The notes: generated by a model not told the origin, from the letters alone. 64,000 bases of DNA from Punica granatum (GCF_007655135.1 NC_045129.1:28273122-28337121); one strand, 5' to 3'. Shown: positions 12,531 through 24,867, counted from the stretch's first letter. Translations and numbers: made by a program.

Positions 12531-12700
12531 CTACTATCTGTTGAATTATTCAATAATGTATTCAACATATATATTAATTGATTATGTATTTTGCACTATT
12601 TTATTTACTGGCCTGATAAAGTGATCTAGGTAAGTTTAAAGTAATGGGCTTTAGAGATATCTCATTAAAATATGAGATCTAACGAATAGATACCAAAAGG

Positions 12701-13110
12701 TAGGGGTGTCAATTCGTGTCGTGTCGTATTTATACGTGTCGTGTCTAAATGGATTCATATCATCGAGGTCATAACTCATACACGATATGATTATTAAACG
12801 GGTCAGGTTTCACATACACGAACACGACACGATTATATCCATGTCAACCCGTACACGATACGTTTAAACCCATTTATTAAAACGTGTCATAAAGGTACAC
12901 GTATACACGACACGATTATAACCGATACCCAGACACGTTAACACAACCCGTTTACCTGGCACAACCCGTTTATCCGATTAACCCGTTTACCCGGACACGT
13001 TAACACGATTCGTTTATCCGTTCAACCGGTTACCCAGACACGTTAACACGACCCGTTTATCCGTTTAACCCGATTACTCGAACACGTTAACACGACCTGC
13101 TTAAAGTTTT
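12701..13110 (+). mobile_element. hAT-type terminus with clustered CCGTTT motifs
   Basis: The left end reads TAGGGGTGTCAATTCGTGTC, typical of plant hAT inverted repeats, and is nearly the reverse complement of the right end of the element at 44922-46308. Inside, the phrase ACACGTTAACACGACCCGTT recurs several times and at least five CCGTTT (reverse AAACGG) hexamers occur between 12900 and 13090. AAACGG is the known Ac transposase binding core, so this looks like a subterminal binding array. I could not find the opposite terminus or an 8-bp duplication. Confidence 0.6.
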
Positions 13111-14689
13111 CCAAAAAGAAATGAGAAGAAAAAAGAATCAAGATTTGCACAATCTAGGCACTAATCTTTCATAGGAGAAAGTATGAAAATCAACATTAAA
13201 GATATGGGCAAAAAGAACTAAAGGAATATAAAAACTTAGATTTCAACTTCAACATTGTAAAACAGTAAAGAAATGAGAATAATAATCCTCATATCAATTG
13301 TCACATCTGATTCATCAAGTAATTACACTAACCAAACCCAAAAACAAAGAGATTCCATCTTTTGCATTGCAGAGGCAGTACTTCCTATTCTTCTTGCCCA
13401 CTGAGAGCAGTGCTGGTTTGCGGGACAAATCAATATATGGTAACGAGGAACGAACGACACGTCCAGGCGGCAGGTGCCATAAAATAGCACAGCCTCTCTA
13501 AACAAGACAAAATTCAATCCATACACACCAAGCGTCTCCCCTCCATGACTAACCTTAGGCCACTTCTCTTGATTGTCTATAGCTATGCAAGAGAATCAGG
13601 AGTTCCATTACAGCTGCAAAACAAATAGGAGAATGCACTCAACTTAAGCAAAATCGAGAATAAGATAGCAAGTTAAAGTGCAGATACATAGTGACGTGTT
13701 AGATAGATTTTTGAAAGGTTAAGGAAGGGGCATGAGGTTCTCACATATTAATCATAATCTTGCAAGCAACCTCATTGATCTACCGCTCGCATGTGGTCCA
13801 TGCTAAATATCTGGAACTTCACGTGAAAGAAGGAATTGTAAGGTCATTGAATTAGAAGTTCGAGATACCAAAAGCACTCAAAATTAGTTAGCAACAAAGA
13901 CAAAATCAACCACTAGTCGTATGTAGCAGCCATATGACAGGATATAACACCAGAGGAATGCAACTCCAAATCGAACAAAATATCTACTTCAATTGTGAGT
14001 CCCGAGAAAAACATGCTGCAAAGATGGATTTAGAAACTCGTGAATGGAACCCTACAAATGTGGTCATATTCTAGATTTAGTGTCCTATTCCGTTATGCAA
14101 CTCAATTAATGCAACAGGTTTACAATGTAATGTCCAGGTCAGACATTGACAGGTGAATGAGACTTCCTGAGAGGAGATGACAAAAATATAAATATAAGCT
14201 TCAATGTTTAAGTAACTGCTGAAATACAAATATACAAAATGTTACATCTTTTGGAGGACAAGCAGCAACCTTCAGCATTTGTAGACTGATATGCTTTCAT
14301 TGAGTTTACCCATGTGCTTGTCTAGTTCACCTATTATATCATAAGCAGAATAGCCAGAAAGTACAAAACTTAGATTACTAATAGCTGCAGATCTAGTTAC
14401 CAGTTTCATTTCGCCTGCAATGCAAAATGGAATGAGAGATTTGCTTCTTCACCTTTTTTTCCCCCCAATAAGTCTGAATGCTGATGCTGATGAAGTGAAA
14501 AAGAATAACTTACTTGTAACTGAATACCATGCGGTGAAGAGATCAATAATGAACCTTTCAAGCGATTAACTTATGACTAATCCACTTCATGGTAGACCTA
14601 AAAATATATACAAATATACAAAACGTTACATCCTTTGGGCTCAATATAATCAATACACAACAATTTAAACTACAGACAATGAGCTGAGG
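13111..14689. other. AT-rich region, no gene recognised
   Basis: Only short open frames without family resemblance are present. The base composition and word use look like untranslated or intronic sequence rather than coding DNA. It could be the interior of the element that starts at 12701 or the edge of an old gene, and I could not decide. Confidence 0.35.
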
Positions 14690-15826
14690 GAGTGTCGTGG
14701 CGGCTAGGATTTTTTTCGAGGGAGTCTTTAGGTTTTTTATTTTTCTTCGGGTTTTTGAGGTTCAGGAAGAAGAGGAGAGTGAGCTAAAGGTTTCCTCTTT
14801 TGGACCAACCAAAAACCAAGAAAAGAAAAGAGAAGAAGCCGAAGAAAAGGAAATGGGGGGGCAGCGGGGGGGAAAAAAGGGGCAGGAGCTGGCAGAGCTG
14901 TGACCAGTGGTCCATGGAATGACTTGAACATCCGGAATTTTCCTGAATTGCTCATGACCTTTCAGTCTATGTGATATTTTTTCTTGATCCCTACATGAGT
15001 TGGGCACATCCTCGTAAAATTTGAAGATCGTTTGACCTCGGGAAGTTCCCGAAACAATTTTTCATCGACAGTTGGCCCGAACCGAGAGATTTGGTTCTGA
15101 TTTGTGAGAATATATTCGATTCTGTACTAATCTAACCGAAAACATCTCCTATATATTTTTTTTCTGAATCTTCAGTGAATTAGGAATCCAATAACGTTGG
15201 CCATGCTTGAAAATACGAAGAATTGATTTTTTTTTTATGGATTTTCTCCCTCGACTGGCAGAGTTTGTCCCGGTATAATAGTTTCGGGCATGGTGCGCTA
15301 AAAAATTCATAACTCTGTCTCTCCGTATTGAATCTTGGAATGAATGACCCGTCAAATTGAACCTAACTCGATTTCCGAGGTCAAGCATATGGAATTCACC
15401 CTTTTAGGTTCAGGATTGACCGTGATTGATGCGTCGAATCCCATGCTCGAGCTGCTGTATTCACTGTTTGGGCGCCCTAGCTCTCACGAATTTTATCTTT
15501 TTGCTCGAATGGGCTCTCGACGTGATTTTTGCATTGAAATGTCCCCGACTCACCAAACCTTGATCTAAAAATATCGAACTTTGTTCTAGGATCCACGAAG
15601 CTAGTCGTTCTCACCGAAGAAAATGATACAAAGACGTGATTTCCCCTTTGTTCACTGCCTTCGGTTCGAATATTGATAATTCGTGCCTTACTCTTCGGGA
15701 TCAATGGTGTGTGCCGCAAAATTTCATAGGTTGCCCTCATCATTTTTTGTTAAAGCTCAGGAGTCCTAGTCGAGAGCCTTGTTGATGTCCTATCTTAGAG
15801 CCGATGGACCAAATAGGGTGCTGACA
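14690..15826 (-). mobile_element. truncated long LTR, same end type as the solo LTR at 27425-31327
   Basis: The right end reads GGACCAAATAGGGTGCTGACA, nearly the same as GGACCAAAATTGGGTGCTGACA at the right end of the 27425-31327 LTR (LTR 5' end on the minus strand, TGTCAGCACCC). Both have a purine-rich tract followed by a G-run about 1 kb (here) or 0.4 kb (there) from that end. The internal sequence otherwise differs, so it is a related family and not the same one. The opposite LTR end and target duplication were not found. It abuts the copia relic directly, truncating it. Confidence 0.55.
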
Positions 15827-17290
15827 CTTATCACAAGAAATTAATCAATGCTTTGACATAAACTTTAATGATTCGAAATTAACATGCGCTAGTCTATTAT
15901 GCCAAAATGTGAAAGATGAATCAACAACATAAGCATAAACGAGATTACTATTATTATTATTGTTACACATACATAACTTGACCATCCCATCACAACAGTA
16001 CTCTTTCTTGACAAAAATCCCATTCTTAGACCAATAACTTGTCGGACTCTAACATAGCCTTGACACCTTTTTTTGGACAAGAGAGAAGCGGAAACTAGAT
16101 TCTTTCGAATCTCTAGGACATATACATCAATTTCTTCCCGGAAGTGAATTGGAGTTCCACGGTCCCTTTGCCAAGACCTTTGCAATATCTTGATTTCCCA
16201 TCATCACAACATCATTTTCGACAGCGTCTACCAACTCCTTGAATTGAGATTTATCGTTGCAGACATGAATGGACGCACCCGAATCATACTATCAGTAAGA
16301 GGATTTCGCTCCAACCATATGGACTTCACTTATCATGCTAATATGCACTTGAGAAATCATAGCAACAATTTCCTCCACGTCTTGTTCGACGTTGTTGACA
16401 TTATTATTCTTGCCATTCTGCCCTCTCTTTGCCTTTAGGAATTTGCAATCCCTTTTAAGATGGCCTTTCTTGCCACAATGATAGCATGCCAATCCTTTCT
16501 TCTTCTTGGCATTATTGTCATTGCTTTTGTTGGGTTCACTGTTGTAGACCTCAGAAAACTCTCTTTTCTTTTGACTTTTGGGAGTTATTTCCCGAAGAGG
16601 CCAAGTTTACTTTCGAGCTAGAAGTTTCATTACTTTTCCTCTGCAGATTGCGAGTTTCCTCTTCAACTTGCAGATGTTTGAGAATCTACTCTACAATGAT
16701 TTCTTCGATGGTGTACAACAGTTTCTTTCAGTAATCATGCCAATCGGGAGGCAACTTCGCAATTATTATTCCCACTTGCATTGATTCAAAAACATTCATT
16801 TTCACATCTTTCAATTTGGACACAAGCACGAGTAAATCGTGCATTTGGTCCACATAGAAAAATGATCTACCATATTAAACTCATAGAACTTAATTATCAA
16901 AAATTCATTCACACCTTGCTTCTCAATTTTGTACTTATTTTCGAGCCCTTACCAAATCTCCTTCGGGGATTTCACACGGAGAGATCGTAAAGACGATCTG
17001 AGTGAGTGTTGAGAGTGTGACCCCTGCAGAGAACTTCATCTTCTTCATGCTTCTTTCGTTCAACCTTCACTTGTTCGGTGTCGTTGTCTTGCGGTGCAGA
17101 AACTTCCGGTAGAGATGGATCCAGCACGTAGGAAATCTTCAGTGCAGTGGGAAAGAACATCATCTTGTCCTTCCAACAAGAATAGTTCGTCCCATCGAAC
17201 TAATCCAACTTGATGAAGTCCTGGTTCATCATCTTGAAAGCAGTTTCCGATCCTGTCTCCATCGCCATAATCACCTTAAGATTGTTGAAT
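15827..17290 (-). pseudogene. Ty1/copia gag-pol relic (gag, zinc knuckle, pre-integrase region)
   Basis: On the minus strand the order is gag start near 17268, gag core around 17163-16972 (YVLDPSLPE, EEDEVLCRGH), zinc knuckle CYHCGKKGHLKRDC (CX2CX4HX4C, about 16448-16486), then a region with EIRKNLVSASLL (about 16100) and FWHNRLAHVNFESLKFMSK (about 15850-15900), the GAG pre-integrase box. An in-frame stop follows the first 20 codons or so, and others follow after SPKEIW, with frameshifts. Integrase, reverse transcriptase and LTRs are absent because the left side is cut at 15826 by another element. It is a dead fragment. Confidence 0.88.
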
Positions 17291-17365
17291 AAGAGGGTTG
17301 AAGAGTATATCGAAAAATGTGGTTAGAGGCGTGGAGATCACTTTCCTTAAGGTGATTATGATCGA

Positions 17366-17680
17366 TCGGGGACTCCGAGTCAGAGTTCCTGATCGATTCG
17401 CGGGCTAGGGTCGCCAATCCACGACCCGGACCCCTCCATCGAAGTCACCAACAGGACGCCGGTGACCTTGGTGGAAGGGTCGGGGTCTTCGATTGGCGGC
17501 CCTACCCCCCAATCGATTGGGGACTCAGAGTAGGAGTTCCCAATCGATTAGCGGGCTGGGGCCGTCAATCGGTGACTCGATCCCTCCACCAAGGTCGTCG
17601 ACGTCCTCCATGGGTATTGTCGAGCTCGGTGGAGGGGTCGAGGTCACCGATTGGCGGCCTCAGCCCCTCCTTTCTTTTCG
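17366..17680. repeat. GC-rich tandem duplication, about 150 bp per unit
   Basis: Two imperfect units both run from CGATYGGGGACTC.GAGT through AATCGATT.GCGGGCT to a segment with GGTGGA.GGGTCG.GGTC and GATTGGCGGCC. The first lies at about 17366-17509 and the second at about 17510-17665. This stretch is much richer in GC than its surroundings. A similar GC-rich vocabulary occurs at 58290-58500. Confidence 0.7.
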
Positions 17681-17699
17681 ATTTTCTTTATAGGACAAA

Positions 17700-18589
17700 A
17701 ATGAAAAATTGAGGATAAAAATGATAAAAGAAGAAAGATTTAGAACAAAAATGATTAAAAGGTTAAAGATTGAGGACTAAAAATAAATAAAAAAAACTAA
17801 CGTCGTAACCTCCTATGACGAATGGAGTATACCACATGGGAGCTAATTTTCCTTACTAAAAGTACATTGTGCAATTTGTCCCGAGCCTAAATCACAATGG
17901 AGATTTTTGTACTTTTTCCCTAAATTCAATTGGAAATGTTAAAGATAATTATGAAACGTCCATCAACATGTTGAAAAACTTCTTTCACAGAACAACTTCT
18001 TTTAATTTTTTTTGTATAAAATTTGGAAAATATGTGGGAAAAATGCTCTTCTTAATAAGAACATATATAATGATTTAAATTCGTCAAAAAATTACATCAA
18101 TATCTTCTTAAAGAAATTAAAGCAGCCGGATGGCCAGTCATATTTGGTTGAAAACTTTTGATCGATCATTATTATATTGTTATAGTGTTATCAGCAAAAC
18201 TACGAGATATAAATCAGAAAAAAGAAAGAAAAGAACTCATATTAGTGACTAATAGGAAAGAGAATATAGGGATTACTTACCTGGTTGCGTATGTATTCAT
18301 GATAAAAACGATGAATGGTTAACTTTCACTCAAGCACAAATTTCAAATCAGAGGAAGAAAAATAACATAGTGGAATGTAAGCGTAGAGTACGGACGAAGA
18401 TCTTGTATGAAATTAATCATTCATCGTAAATATAGAAGGAAGACGAAATAATTAGTGCAAAGGGAAATGAGAGGTGATGTGAATCGCAATAGAGAAGGAG
18501 AGAGGAATTGTGACGATGAGCGCGAATGGAGGAGAAACTTCGTATTTGGTGAGCTTCAATTGAATGAATTATTCTATCATTTGAACATG
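17700..18589. other. intergenic, no gene seen
   Basis: The DNA is AT-rich without a supported coding region. Near 17700-17800 the phrases GGACAAAAATGA and TTGAGGACTAAAAAT recur, resembling the edge words of the neighbouring GC-rich repeat family. Confidence 0.4.
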
Positions 18590-19520
18590 GTTGATAGCTT
18601 ATATAGTGAAAATGTGTGAAAAAGTGCCATAAAACTGAAGAGTTATAAGAAAAAATCAAAGTATATTTTTTTAATGAAAATGATTAAGGGTAGGTAAACT
18701 TTTTAGTAAAATATGTGTTAAAAGGTGCCATGAAGCTGAAATGTTATAAAAATAGAAATTAAATTGGTTTTTTTAGAGGATAAAGGGCCAGAGGTTGCAT
18801 TTATAGGTAGTTTATATAGTGAAAAAGGTGCGAAAGGGTGTCATAAAACTAAGGGTTTGTTACGCTAGATATCACATGGTATCACCCGTTTCTTAAATCT
18901 ATCCCATGGTTTAAAAATTACCCAGAAAGGCTCATGATTTATATTTAGTTCCAAATCTATCATAACGTTAATTTCTTCGTCAACAATTAACGTTGTTGCT
19001 GACGTGAAGCGTAAGTGAGCACATTCTTGTCATTGTGGCTCTTTATCCAGGATAAATTTGAGGAAAAAAATAAAATCATGTGATAAATTTGAGAAAAAAA
19101 TTAAAATCATGAGATAGGTTTGGAGCCCATTTACGTTTCATTAACGGATAAATTGACGGCGTGATAGATTTGGAACAAGATGTAAATCATGTACTTTTTT
19201 AGTAATTTTTAAATAATATGATAGATTTGAGAAAACGGTAAAATCATGAGAAATATGGCGTAATAACCCCTAAAACTAAAAGGTTATAAGAAAGAACTAA
19301 TAATTAGTTTATTTCTAGTGAAAGGGTCAAGGGTAGGTAGTCTTTCAGGAAAAAAAAGTGTCAAAAAATGCCACGAAATTGAAAGGTTATGAAAAATAGG
19401 ATTTTAATTTAATTGGGCTTTCTACAGGAAAAAGTACCAGAGGGTGCATTTATAAGTAATTTTAGTGTGAAAATGTGCGAAAGAGCTGTCATAAAATAGA
19501 TAGTCATAAGAAAAAAAACC
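18590..19520. repeat. imperfect direct repeat, two units about 250 bp, interrupted by a MITE
   Basis: Units at about 18590-18852 and 19271-19520 share the order TAGTGAAA..GTG, CCATAAAACTGAA.GTTATAAGA, AAGGGTAGGTA, GAGG.TGCATTTATA.GTA and GTCATAAAA. A further partial unit follows to about 19620. The MITE at 18853-19270 inserted in the array after it was duplicated. Confidence 0.65.
18853..19270. mobile_element. Mutator-type MITE, 418 bp, 9-bp target duplication
   Basis: Long inverted repeats can be followed for over 130 bp. The left arm has GGGTTTGTTACGC, CCCGTTTCTTAAATCTATC and GTTCCAAATCTATCA. The reverse complement of the right arm has GGGGTTATTACGC, CCGTTTTCTCAAATCTATC and GTTCCAAATCTATCA. 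A perfect 9-bp direct repeat, TAAAACTAA, flanks it at 18844-18852 and 19271-19279. There is no coding capacity. Confidence 0.88.
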
Positions 19521-19886
19521 AATAGGCAATTGTTTTTGTAGCAATAAGAACGAAACGGCTGTCATAAAACATAAAGTTTTTTGAAAAAACCGATAGGTAA
19601 TTATTTTTGTAGTGAAAAGGGTTATTGAGAATATAAATTTAATTGGTTTATTTACAAAAGAAAGGGACAGAGAGTGCCAGGATTCCGAAGGGTGTGATGA
19701 CTAATTGGTATTTGAATTTTTTGAGTTAGGGTAGGGGTGCGAGAAAAAATCACGAAGGTATAAGGGCATTTTCAAAATAATAAAAGTTATAAAAACACTT
19801 TATACTTTTATATATAATATAGATACTCGCATTCTAAATATCTAGAAAGGAGAAGAAAGTTATTCCATCAGAAGCAAAGTAAGAAA
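19521..19886. other. upstream flank of the MLP relic, no gene seen
   Basis: Degenerate continuation of the 18.6-19.5 kb repeat is followed by about 200 bp of AT-rich sequence that would have been the promoter of the MLP-like pseudogene. A TATA-like stretch (TATACTTTTATATATAATATAG) is at about 19801-19822. Confidence 0.4.
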
Positions 19887-20983
19887 ATGGCTCATGTAGT
19901 ACATGGAAGGATGGAGATTGACGTCGGGATCAGATCTCCCACAGACAAGTTCCACAACCTGTTCACGTGCAGGCCTCAATACATCCGAAAATGTCCTCTC
20001 CGAAATTAAAAGATTGCAAGCTGCACGAAGGAGACTAGGGAAAGGTCGGCTCTGTAATCTGTTGGCATTATGTCGAAGGCAAGGACACACACACACACTA
20101 TATATATATATATATAACATTTATATAGCAACTTCTCCCCTTGATGTCCATTGGAACAACTAGAGTTGTTTTCAAAACACTCGTATATGTGGCTTAATAT
20201 CGGGTGGAATTCATATAATTATTTAATAGACTTAGTTATATTTTCGGCTCCATCATTTCGATACTGTTTTATACGTAAAAGTTGAGGTTCTACAGAGCTC
20301 CTTATCGACGAAAGATTGATATCCTAAAGGCAATATATATGTACATGTCCTCTTCCCTGCGCAACGTATTATTAATAGCTCAAAAGGGATATCCTAATAA
20401 TATTAATATCCCGAAGATTCTTCTTATCATTAACCTTTTAGTCTTGAAGGATTAGTGGAATCAGTAAATGAAAAGTCATACCTTCATTCGATCCATTCAT
20501 AAAGCGGTTGCTGGATCCTATTTGTTATCTGTATAGAAGATAGTGTTCATTAATTATATTGCAGTTTCTTTGGCTTTGTGGGTTTAGTTGTTATTTTATT
20601 TTATATTATTTCCATTCCTCCATTGAAGTAATATCGCAAGCAAATCATCAAAGAAATCCTAACCCCTCGCAACTATTTGTTCGTGCAATTGAAATGTCGA
20701 AGATGGAGAGAGTAAAGTTGCAAAGAAGAAAATCGAGGCCATAGATGATGAGAAGAGTTCCACCACCTTCAGAGTTATCGAAGGTGATCTGATGAAACTG
20801 TACAAGAAGTTCATTTTAATCATTTAGGCCACTCCGAAGGAGGGGAGTACTGGGGGCGTCGCGCGCTGGACACTGGAGTATGAGAAGCTGAGCGAGAAAG
20901 TCCCGAAACCCTAAATGCTCATGTTCTGTGTCGATGTCACCAAAGACATTGACTCTCACCTGACATCTGGGGCTGGGGCCTAG
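19887..20983 (+). pseudogene. MLP-like (Bet v 1 superfamily) pseudogene, two exons
   Basis: Exon 1 (19887 to about 20079) starts MAHVVHGRMEIDVGIRSPTD and continues KFHNLFTCRPQYIRK, matching the first exon of major latex proteins. A one-base loss then shifts the frame, after which DCKLHEGD, a stop in place of the usual Trp, and GKVGSV are readable. Exon 2 (about 20703-20983) reads DGESKVAKKKIEAIDDEKSS, FRVIEGDL and LEYEKLSEKVPKP, ending in VDVTKDIDSHL, with in-frame stops after FILII and after VPKP. The exon 1 donor position reads GC instead of GT. The breaks are independent, so the copy is dead. It belongs to a more divergent subgroup than the intact gene at 26463-27311. Confidence 0.88.
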
Positions 20984-22429
20984 GGACCTCTACAAGGTTT
21001 CTAGTGCTGCATGTACGTTTCTCTGCATGCATGATTCCTAATGAGTGTATGCTATGCTAAATAAGGAATTTGAGAAAGGGACATAGTGCAATGGCACGGG
21101 CCCTTTCCTTGTACCGGGCCTATATATGAGCCACCTAATTTATAATCAAAAAATTAAATAAAAAATAAAAATGAACATAAGAGTTGATGGTGTGTTGTTG
21201 CATGTATAACATGTATATGCCATACGCGTACAGTTTTGGTTCCCGTAAGATTGACTTAGATATGAAATGGATATGTTACCGCATACTGGTCTGGCTTTAG
21301 ATTAGAAGCCAATCCGGACTGCTTATTAATCTAAAGAGTTCAGCTGGCTTGGTGATAAATAGCGTATAGAAATTTAAAATCTGTAACTGGAAAGACGAAA
21401 ACTAATTTTGGTATTCAGATCAATATTGAAAGCAATTCAGCCAATCTCATATTTTGAAAGGAACCTAAACTAGAAGCCCATCTGATCTCATATTTAGAAA
21501 AGTAAATCTATGCTTATTAAGTACATAAAACTCTTTTATAACCGAAAAAATTAAAATTAATAAATGCTCCTAAATTAACATTAATCAAAGAATATTTTCT
21601 CTCTGGTCCTAGGATATGGGCCTATCATGTGGTCCCAGCTCAGCCCGCATCACATCTTTACTCTAAAGTTGATTTAACATATCTTATTATTCGACCGAAA
21701 TTTAATGTTTTATTCACGGAATTCACTTTTATTTAAGGATTTTTTGCATTGAGAATTTTTTTTTCATGTAATCAGTTTAACAATAGTCGTGAAGTCCGTG
21801 CATTACACGAGATAGTTCCCCTAATCTAAAAAGAAATTACAATTAAAAATTAAAAAGAAAAATTCCTTCAAGAAATAAAAAATGAAACAAAAATAATAAA
21901 ATACAAATAAGCTTCACGTTTAGTTGTAGATGAACTTACTTTCTCAGAGTTTGCGTATAAGAGTAACAATACCTTTAGAAAAATTAAACTCACACCACCA
22001 ATCTCGACAAAGAATATAAGGAAAAAAAAAGACAAAAAAAGAGAAAAAATAAAAAATAAAATTTTCAATAAAAATGAGATAAAAAATAAAAACATAAATT
22101 TAATCAACTCACTTGAATTCTAGGACGGACATACGTTTCTCTGAAAGTTGAGCATGCCTGTTTATGTGTATGATGATTCATATTTATAACTATCATATAA
22201 AATCTAAATAAAATATAATATGATTTGTTTACCTTTTCCGGTGATCAAATTTTATTTTTTTTAAAAGAGAATATAATTTATATATATCTATAAAATATTA
22301 TCTAATCTTTTTTTTTAAAGGTAGATATCTATAAAAATATATAATTCATACATACTTTTTCTTTTTATATATTAAAGGTTGTTCACGTAACCATATATTA
22401 ATATATTTACAATATGGATCAATATATAT
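20984..22429. other. AT-rich intergenic DNA, no gene seen
   Basis: No supported coding region is present. A long low-complexity A-rich tract at about 21850-22110 yields only a spurious Phe/Leu-rich frame. Short TA-rich stretches are frequent. Confidence 0.45.
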
Positions 22430-23170
22430 ACTAGTATATACTGATTTTGATATTAATATTTAAGTGATGAAATATTAATTTTTATTTTGAAAAATTCAAG
22501 ATTATTAAATAATATCGATACATATAATATAAAATATTTTCATTTATTTCAAATACCTTATGTTATTTTGATTATAAACATTAAAGAAATCAAATTTTAT
22601 GATGAGATGTCTTTTAAAAAATATTTTTATTAAAAATAATTCAAAAAATAAAAATTACAAAAAAACTCAAAAATTACCTTCATGAAATTCATATTGCCTT
22701 TAATTAGAGATCACTGTAGTATCCAAAAGATTTTATAATATTTTTTATATTTTAAATGGAATATTATAATAAAAAATTAATTTCGGAAGATTGAATATAT
22801 AACAATATATACTTATTTTCATGTTAACATTTACTCGATGAAATATTAATTTTTTTTGAAAAAAATTAAGATTAATAAATAATATATGTACATATAACAT
22901 CAAATCTTCTCATTTATTTCAAATACATTATGTTATGTAATTTTGATAATAAAAATTAAAGAAATCAGAAATCGAATTGCATGATGATATCTTTAAAAAA
23001 GTTATTCAAAATAATTTCGCAAATAAAAAATTCAAAAAATCTAGAAAAATCCACTCAAAAAATTCATATTGCCTTAAATTGGATATCACCGTAGTATTTA
23101 AAAGATTTTACGGTATTTTTAGTTTTTTTTTCAAATGGAATATTATAACTGAAAGTAATTTTGGAAAATT
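22430..23170. repeat. tandem duplication, period about 372 bp, two units
   Basis: Unit 1 (about 22430-22800) and unit 2 (about 22801-23170) share GATGAAATATTAATTTTT at 22465 and 22837, TTTCAAATACMTTATGTTAT, AAAGAAATCA, AATTCATATTGCCTT and TCAC.GTAGTAT..AAAAGATTTTA in the same order. Both are very AT-rich. Nothing in them looks coding. Confidence 0.8.
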
Positions 23171-23290
23171 TTATTGCTAATTTATAATCGAAAATAATTT
23201 AAAATTTTAAAAACTCAAAAAATAAGAGAATTTTATTCAGAAACCGAGCGTTTTGAGACCATATGGCCAGACCAACCTCGTTCTTACTTT

Positions 23291-23324
<34 letters not shown>

Positions 23325-23537
23325 ATAGATGATGAATCGATGAGTATAGAGAAGATCAGAGAATTGGGTATTATATCTATCCTGGTCAATACATGCTAAT
23401 TAATACTACTTTTGCTTGTACCATTTATTCTTTAATTACACTTGGATTGAGTTGCTGTCAGATAATACTAGTGCAAGTCGAGAAGCATCCGCGTGCTTAC
23501 CGATTTAATAAACGAGATTATGGTCAATTATAATATA
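23171..23537. other. intergenic with (TA)n microsatellite
   Basis: A TA run occupies about 23294-23321. No gene or element border is seen in the rest. Confidence 0.6.
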
Positions 23538-23547
23538 TAAAAATTAA

Positions 23548-23715
23548 GGTAAATTACACTGGTGGTCAAAAAAAATTTAATAATGTATCAGATTGGTTCA
23601 AAAAGTTTTTTTTGCTATTTGATGGTACAAAATGTTTCAAAATTGTAATATGATTGTACAAACCGTCATCTCGCTATTGACGCCGTCAAGCGACGCTGAC
23701 GTGGCCGAAACAGTA

Positions 23716-23809
<94 letters not shown>

Positions 23810-24054
23810 TTCTCTCTTCTTCTTCTCTGTCTCCTCCTCCCCTCGCCCTGTTCCCGAAGAAGAAGAAGAAGAAAGAAGAGAGAGAGAGAGAGAGAGAGAG
23901 AGGTTATTGTTTCGGCCACGTAGTGAGCCACGTCAGCGTCGCTTGATGACGTCAATGACGAGATGACGGTTTGTACTATCATGTTATAATTTTGAAACAT
24001 TTTGTACCATTAAGTAGCAAAAAAAAAATTTTGGACCACCAGTGTAATTTATCC
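23548..24054. mobile_element. Mutator-type MITE, 507 bp, with internal (CT)n/(GA)n
   Basis: The left arm begins GGTAAATTACACTGGTGGTC and the right arm ends GACCACCAGTGTAATTTATCC in mirror. Further in, GTCAAGCGACGCTGACGTGG pairs with CCACGTCAGCGTCGCTTGA. The flanks are a direct repeat, TAAAAATTAA, at 23538-23547 and 24055-24064 (10 bp, of which 9 may be the real duplication). The centre is a long CT run (23718-23806) facing a GA run (about 23878-23902), so the whole element can fold into one hairpin. Open frames here code only Ser-Leu or Arg-Glu repeats and are not genes. Confidence 0.85.
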
Positions 24055-24064
24055 TAAAAATTAA

Positions 24065-24844
24065 GGAGCACAATGAGAAAAATCACATCCATCTTTTTCT
24101 ACTCATGGTTGAGTGACCACTTAATCATAATGATCATAGTTAGTTATTATATTAAAAAATAAGACAGTCTTCTCGATTTCTGGATAAATATTAATTTTTT
24201 TGAAAAATATATACATTTTTTATCCCGAATAAATATTAAAGGCAGTATTGAAAATAGTCTCTATATAGAATGAAAAATATCGCAATAAACTTCGAATAAT
24301 TGAAATTTTATTAGCTTTTTATACGGCACAACGCGGAAACTAGTCATATTTTATTCGAGAAGCATCCATGGTGCTTATATATTTGTTACTGCTATCATCT
24401 GAAAGTGATTTACTTTAATAGAAAAATGGTGCTAATCTTATGCATTTCAACCAAAGCTCCTCAAATATTCCGGTGGTATGTAAAATGCACTTATCTATCT
24501 ATCTATCTATCTATCTATATATATATATATATATATATGTAATTCAATGTACTCTCATCAGAGTTGATGAGGAGCTTCTATTTGGGCGACGAGAAATTTT
24601 ACGTAAGCGTATTCGAGTGATGGGGAGCTCCCATGTAGGCATCCCTTCGAGTCTCCCATTAAATATACGTAGACTTTTCCAATTTTTGTCCCATTAAATA
24701 TTAGTTTCTTTACTTTAGGATTTTTTTTTCTTTCCACAAAATATTTATAAGTTCTATTGCAAAGATTACCCACGCAATGTGGACTATATGACTAGTTTAT
24801 TATTAATATGTACGAGAGGTTTCCCTATTTCATTCGACTATTCC
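24065..24844. other. intergenic with (TATC)n(TA)n microsatellite
   Basis: A compound repeat of TATC units (24492-24516) and TA units (24517-24538) is present. No gene is supported. Confidence 0.6.
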
Positions 24845-24867
24845 CCATGACCTTTGTGACTTCTTTT

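Noticed and set aside
23632..24000. Open frames of about 104 codons on both strands rich in Ser-Leu or Arg-Glu
   Set aside because: They are translations of the (CT)n/(GA)n microsatellite within an inverted-repeat MITE.
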